This document shows, piece after piece, positions 63,342-64,000 of a stretch of DNA of 64,000 bases. The position numbers and the translations under genes are program-made. Source of the DNA: Chryseobacterium rhizosphaerae. GTDB lineage: Bacteria; Bacteroidota; Bacteroidia; Flavobacteriales; Weeksellaceae. Below the pieces are notes generated by a model. The model worked only from the letters and a program-made list of their open reading frames with translations, ran no database searches and was not told the DNA's origin. Numbering within the stretch: the stretch's first letter is position 1; each line of letters opens with the position of its first letter. The DNA lies in NCBI RefSeq assembly GCF_003385455.1, contig NZ_QNUF01000003.1, forward strand, positions 1-64,000, written 5' to 3'.

Positions 63342-64000
63342 CTATACGTCCATAAAGCTTTCTGCAATCTCTGTTGCAGACATTCTGCAGTTTATATATT
63401 TCCTGCTTTTGATAAGATGTAAGTCTTCTTTTTTCGTTCGCCATGAATTTGATTTACCATACATTGTTTTGTGAACAATTCCGGCAACGGTATGATCACT
63501 TAAATAAGATTCCAGTTCCGCGTATTCTTTTTCCAGTTCAAAGTCTACAGGTTTATAGTGGGTAATCATATTGACCTTTACACGTAAAATAAACCTCCAT
63601 GGCTCAGTAAATTCGTAGTACACTTCATTGCATTTCCGATGGGGACAATATTCTTCGTATTTCAGAAAATATTGTCGCTCTTGAACAGTGAGTCCAAATT
63701 TTGGATCATTCCAAGACCAGGAAGAAATACGTTTCAGTTTTTGCTCTTTTTCTACATATATTCTTTTACCGAATTTTCTCTTTTTCTTAAGAAACTGACG
63801 GCTTTCGGAGTACATATAGGTATTGATTTTCTTTAGAATTCCTTCGAAAAACTCTCCGTCTTGGGATCTCATTACATCGTCCCTGACGACAAAAAACCTT
63901 ACAAATCCCCTTTGATAAGGATTATCTAAAGGAATCCATGGGATATTTCTTTTTATATCCCTAAGCTCTTCACTACGTTTATACTTTTTTCTTATCTGCT
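63342..64000 (-). CDS. Uncharacterised protein upstream of rtcB (N-terminus off window)
   Basis: At least 218 residues; the frame stays open to the window edge, beginning QIRKKYKRSEELRDIKRN. It is rich in Lys, Arg, Tyr and Trp. Notable segments are IPWIPLDNPYQRGFVRFFV, KFGKRIYVEKEQKLKRISS, EEYCPHRKCNEVYYEFTEPWRF, VNMITHYKPVDFELEKEY and a C-terminal SRKYINCRMSATEIAES. CPHRKC could be a metal site. Its high positive charge suggests RNA or ribosome contact. It is 27 bases from rtcB and probably in the same operon. An ATG at 63872 is internal, not the start. Confidence 0.7.
   Translation of the reverse strand, partial: QIRKKYKRSEELRDIKRNIPWIPLDNPYQRGFVRFFVVRDDVMRSQDGEFFEGILKKINTYMYSESRQFLKKKRKFGKRIYVEKEQKLKRISSWSWNDPKFGLTVQERQYFLKYEEYCPHRKCNEVYYEFTEPWRFILRVKVNMITHYKPVDFELEKEYAELESYLSDHTVAGIVHKTMYGKSNSWRTKKEDLHLIKSRKYINCRMSATEIAESFMDV

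Overview
The window looks like a chromosomal segment of a Chryseobacterium-type flavobacterium (Bacteroidota, Weeksellaceae). This rests on the AT-rich sequence, TAnnTTTG-type -7 promoter elements, TonB-dependent receptors, a CcoN-CcoO fusion cbb3 oxidase, a type IX secretion C-terminal sorting domain and the family make-up of the genes. It was judged by reading, not by a database search.

Layout: 1-98 is one end of an IS3-like insertion sequence running off the left edge. 150-5620 holds two divergent outer-membrane receptor genes; the first has a 500-base leader with an S-box-like RNA motif, a 28-codon ORF and two hairpins. 5789-11979 is a thiamine operon (thiS-thiC-thiE-like-thiE-thiG-thiH-thiF) with a promoter, a TPP riboswitch and a hairpin that can cover the thiS start. 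12048-14725 holds a lipoprotein, a pseudouridine synthase, a small membrane protein and panB. A Crp-family regulator (14788-15501) is divergent from a full cbb3 oxidase and assembly cluster (15585-24487: ccoI, ccoS, ccoNO, ccoQ, ccoP, ccoG, ccoH and a SafE/DsbD-like membrane protein).

25301-38285 is mostly minus strand: serS; an AsnB-like amidotransferase with a flippase and a glycosyltransferase; an mlaD-led operon with two Fe-S redox proteins; and a PpiD-like chaperone. 38546-47505 carries lon, an AI-2E-type exporter, doxX, an acyl-CoA dehydrogenase, DUF4349 and TraB/GumN proteins, and an ECF sigma factor followed by a membrane protein whose start appears to have been deleted. 47700-54650 carries pgi, folD, queE, a sugar transferase and mlaE-mlaF with an overlapping beta-barrel gene. 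54688-60966 carries an M48 protease, DUF4251, meaB, two tandem lipoprotein cytochromes c and a secreted M36 metalloprotease. The right end (61146-64000) is a prfH-rtcB RNA repair / ribosome rescue cluster with an uncharacterised gene upstream that runs off the window.

Most promising for new biology: the receptor leader with its compact S-box-like motif and small ORF; the RtcB-PrfH cluster with its unknown third gene; the apparent deletion scar joining the sigma factor to its partner; and the beta-barrel protein coupled to MlaEF. No CRISPR array, tRNA, rRNA or prophage was seen.
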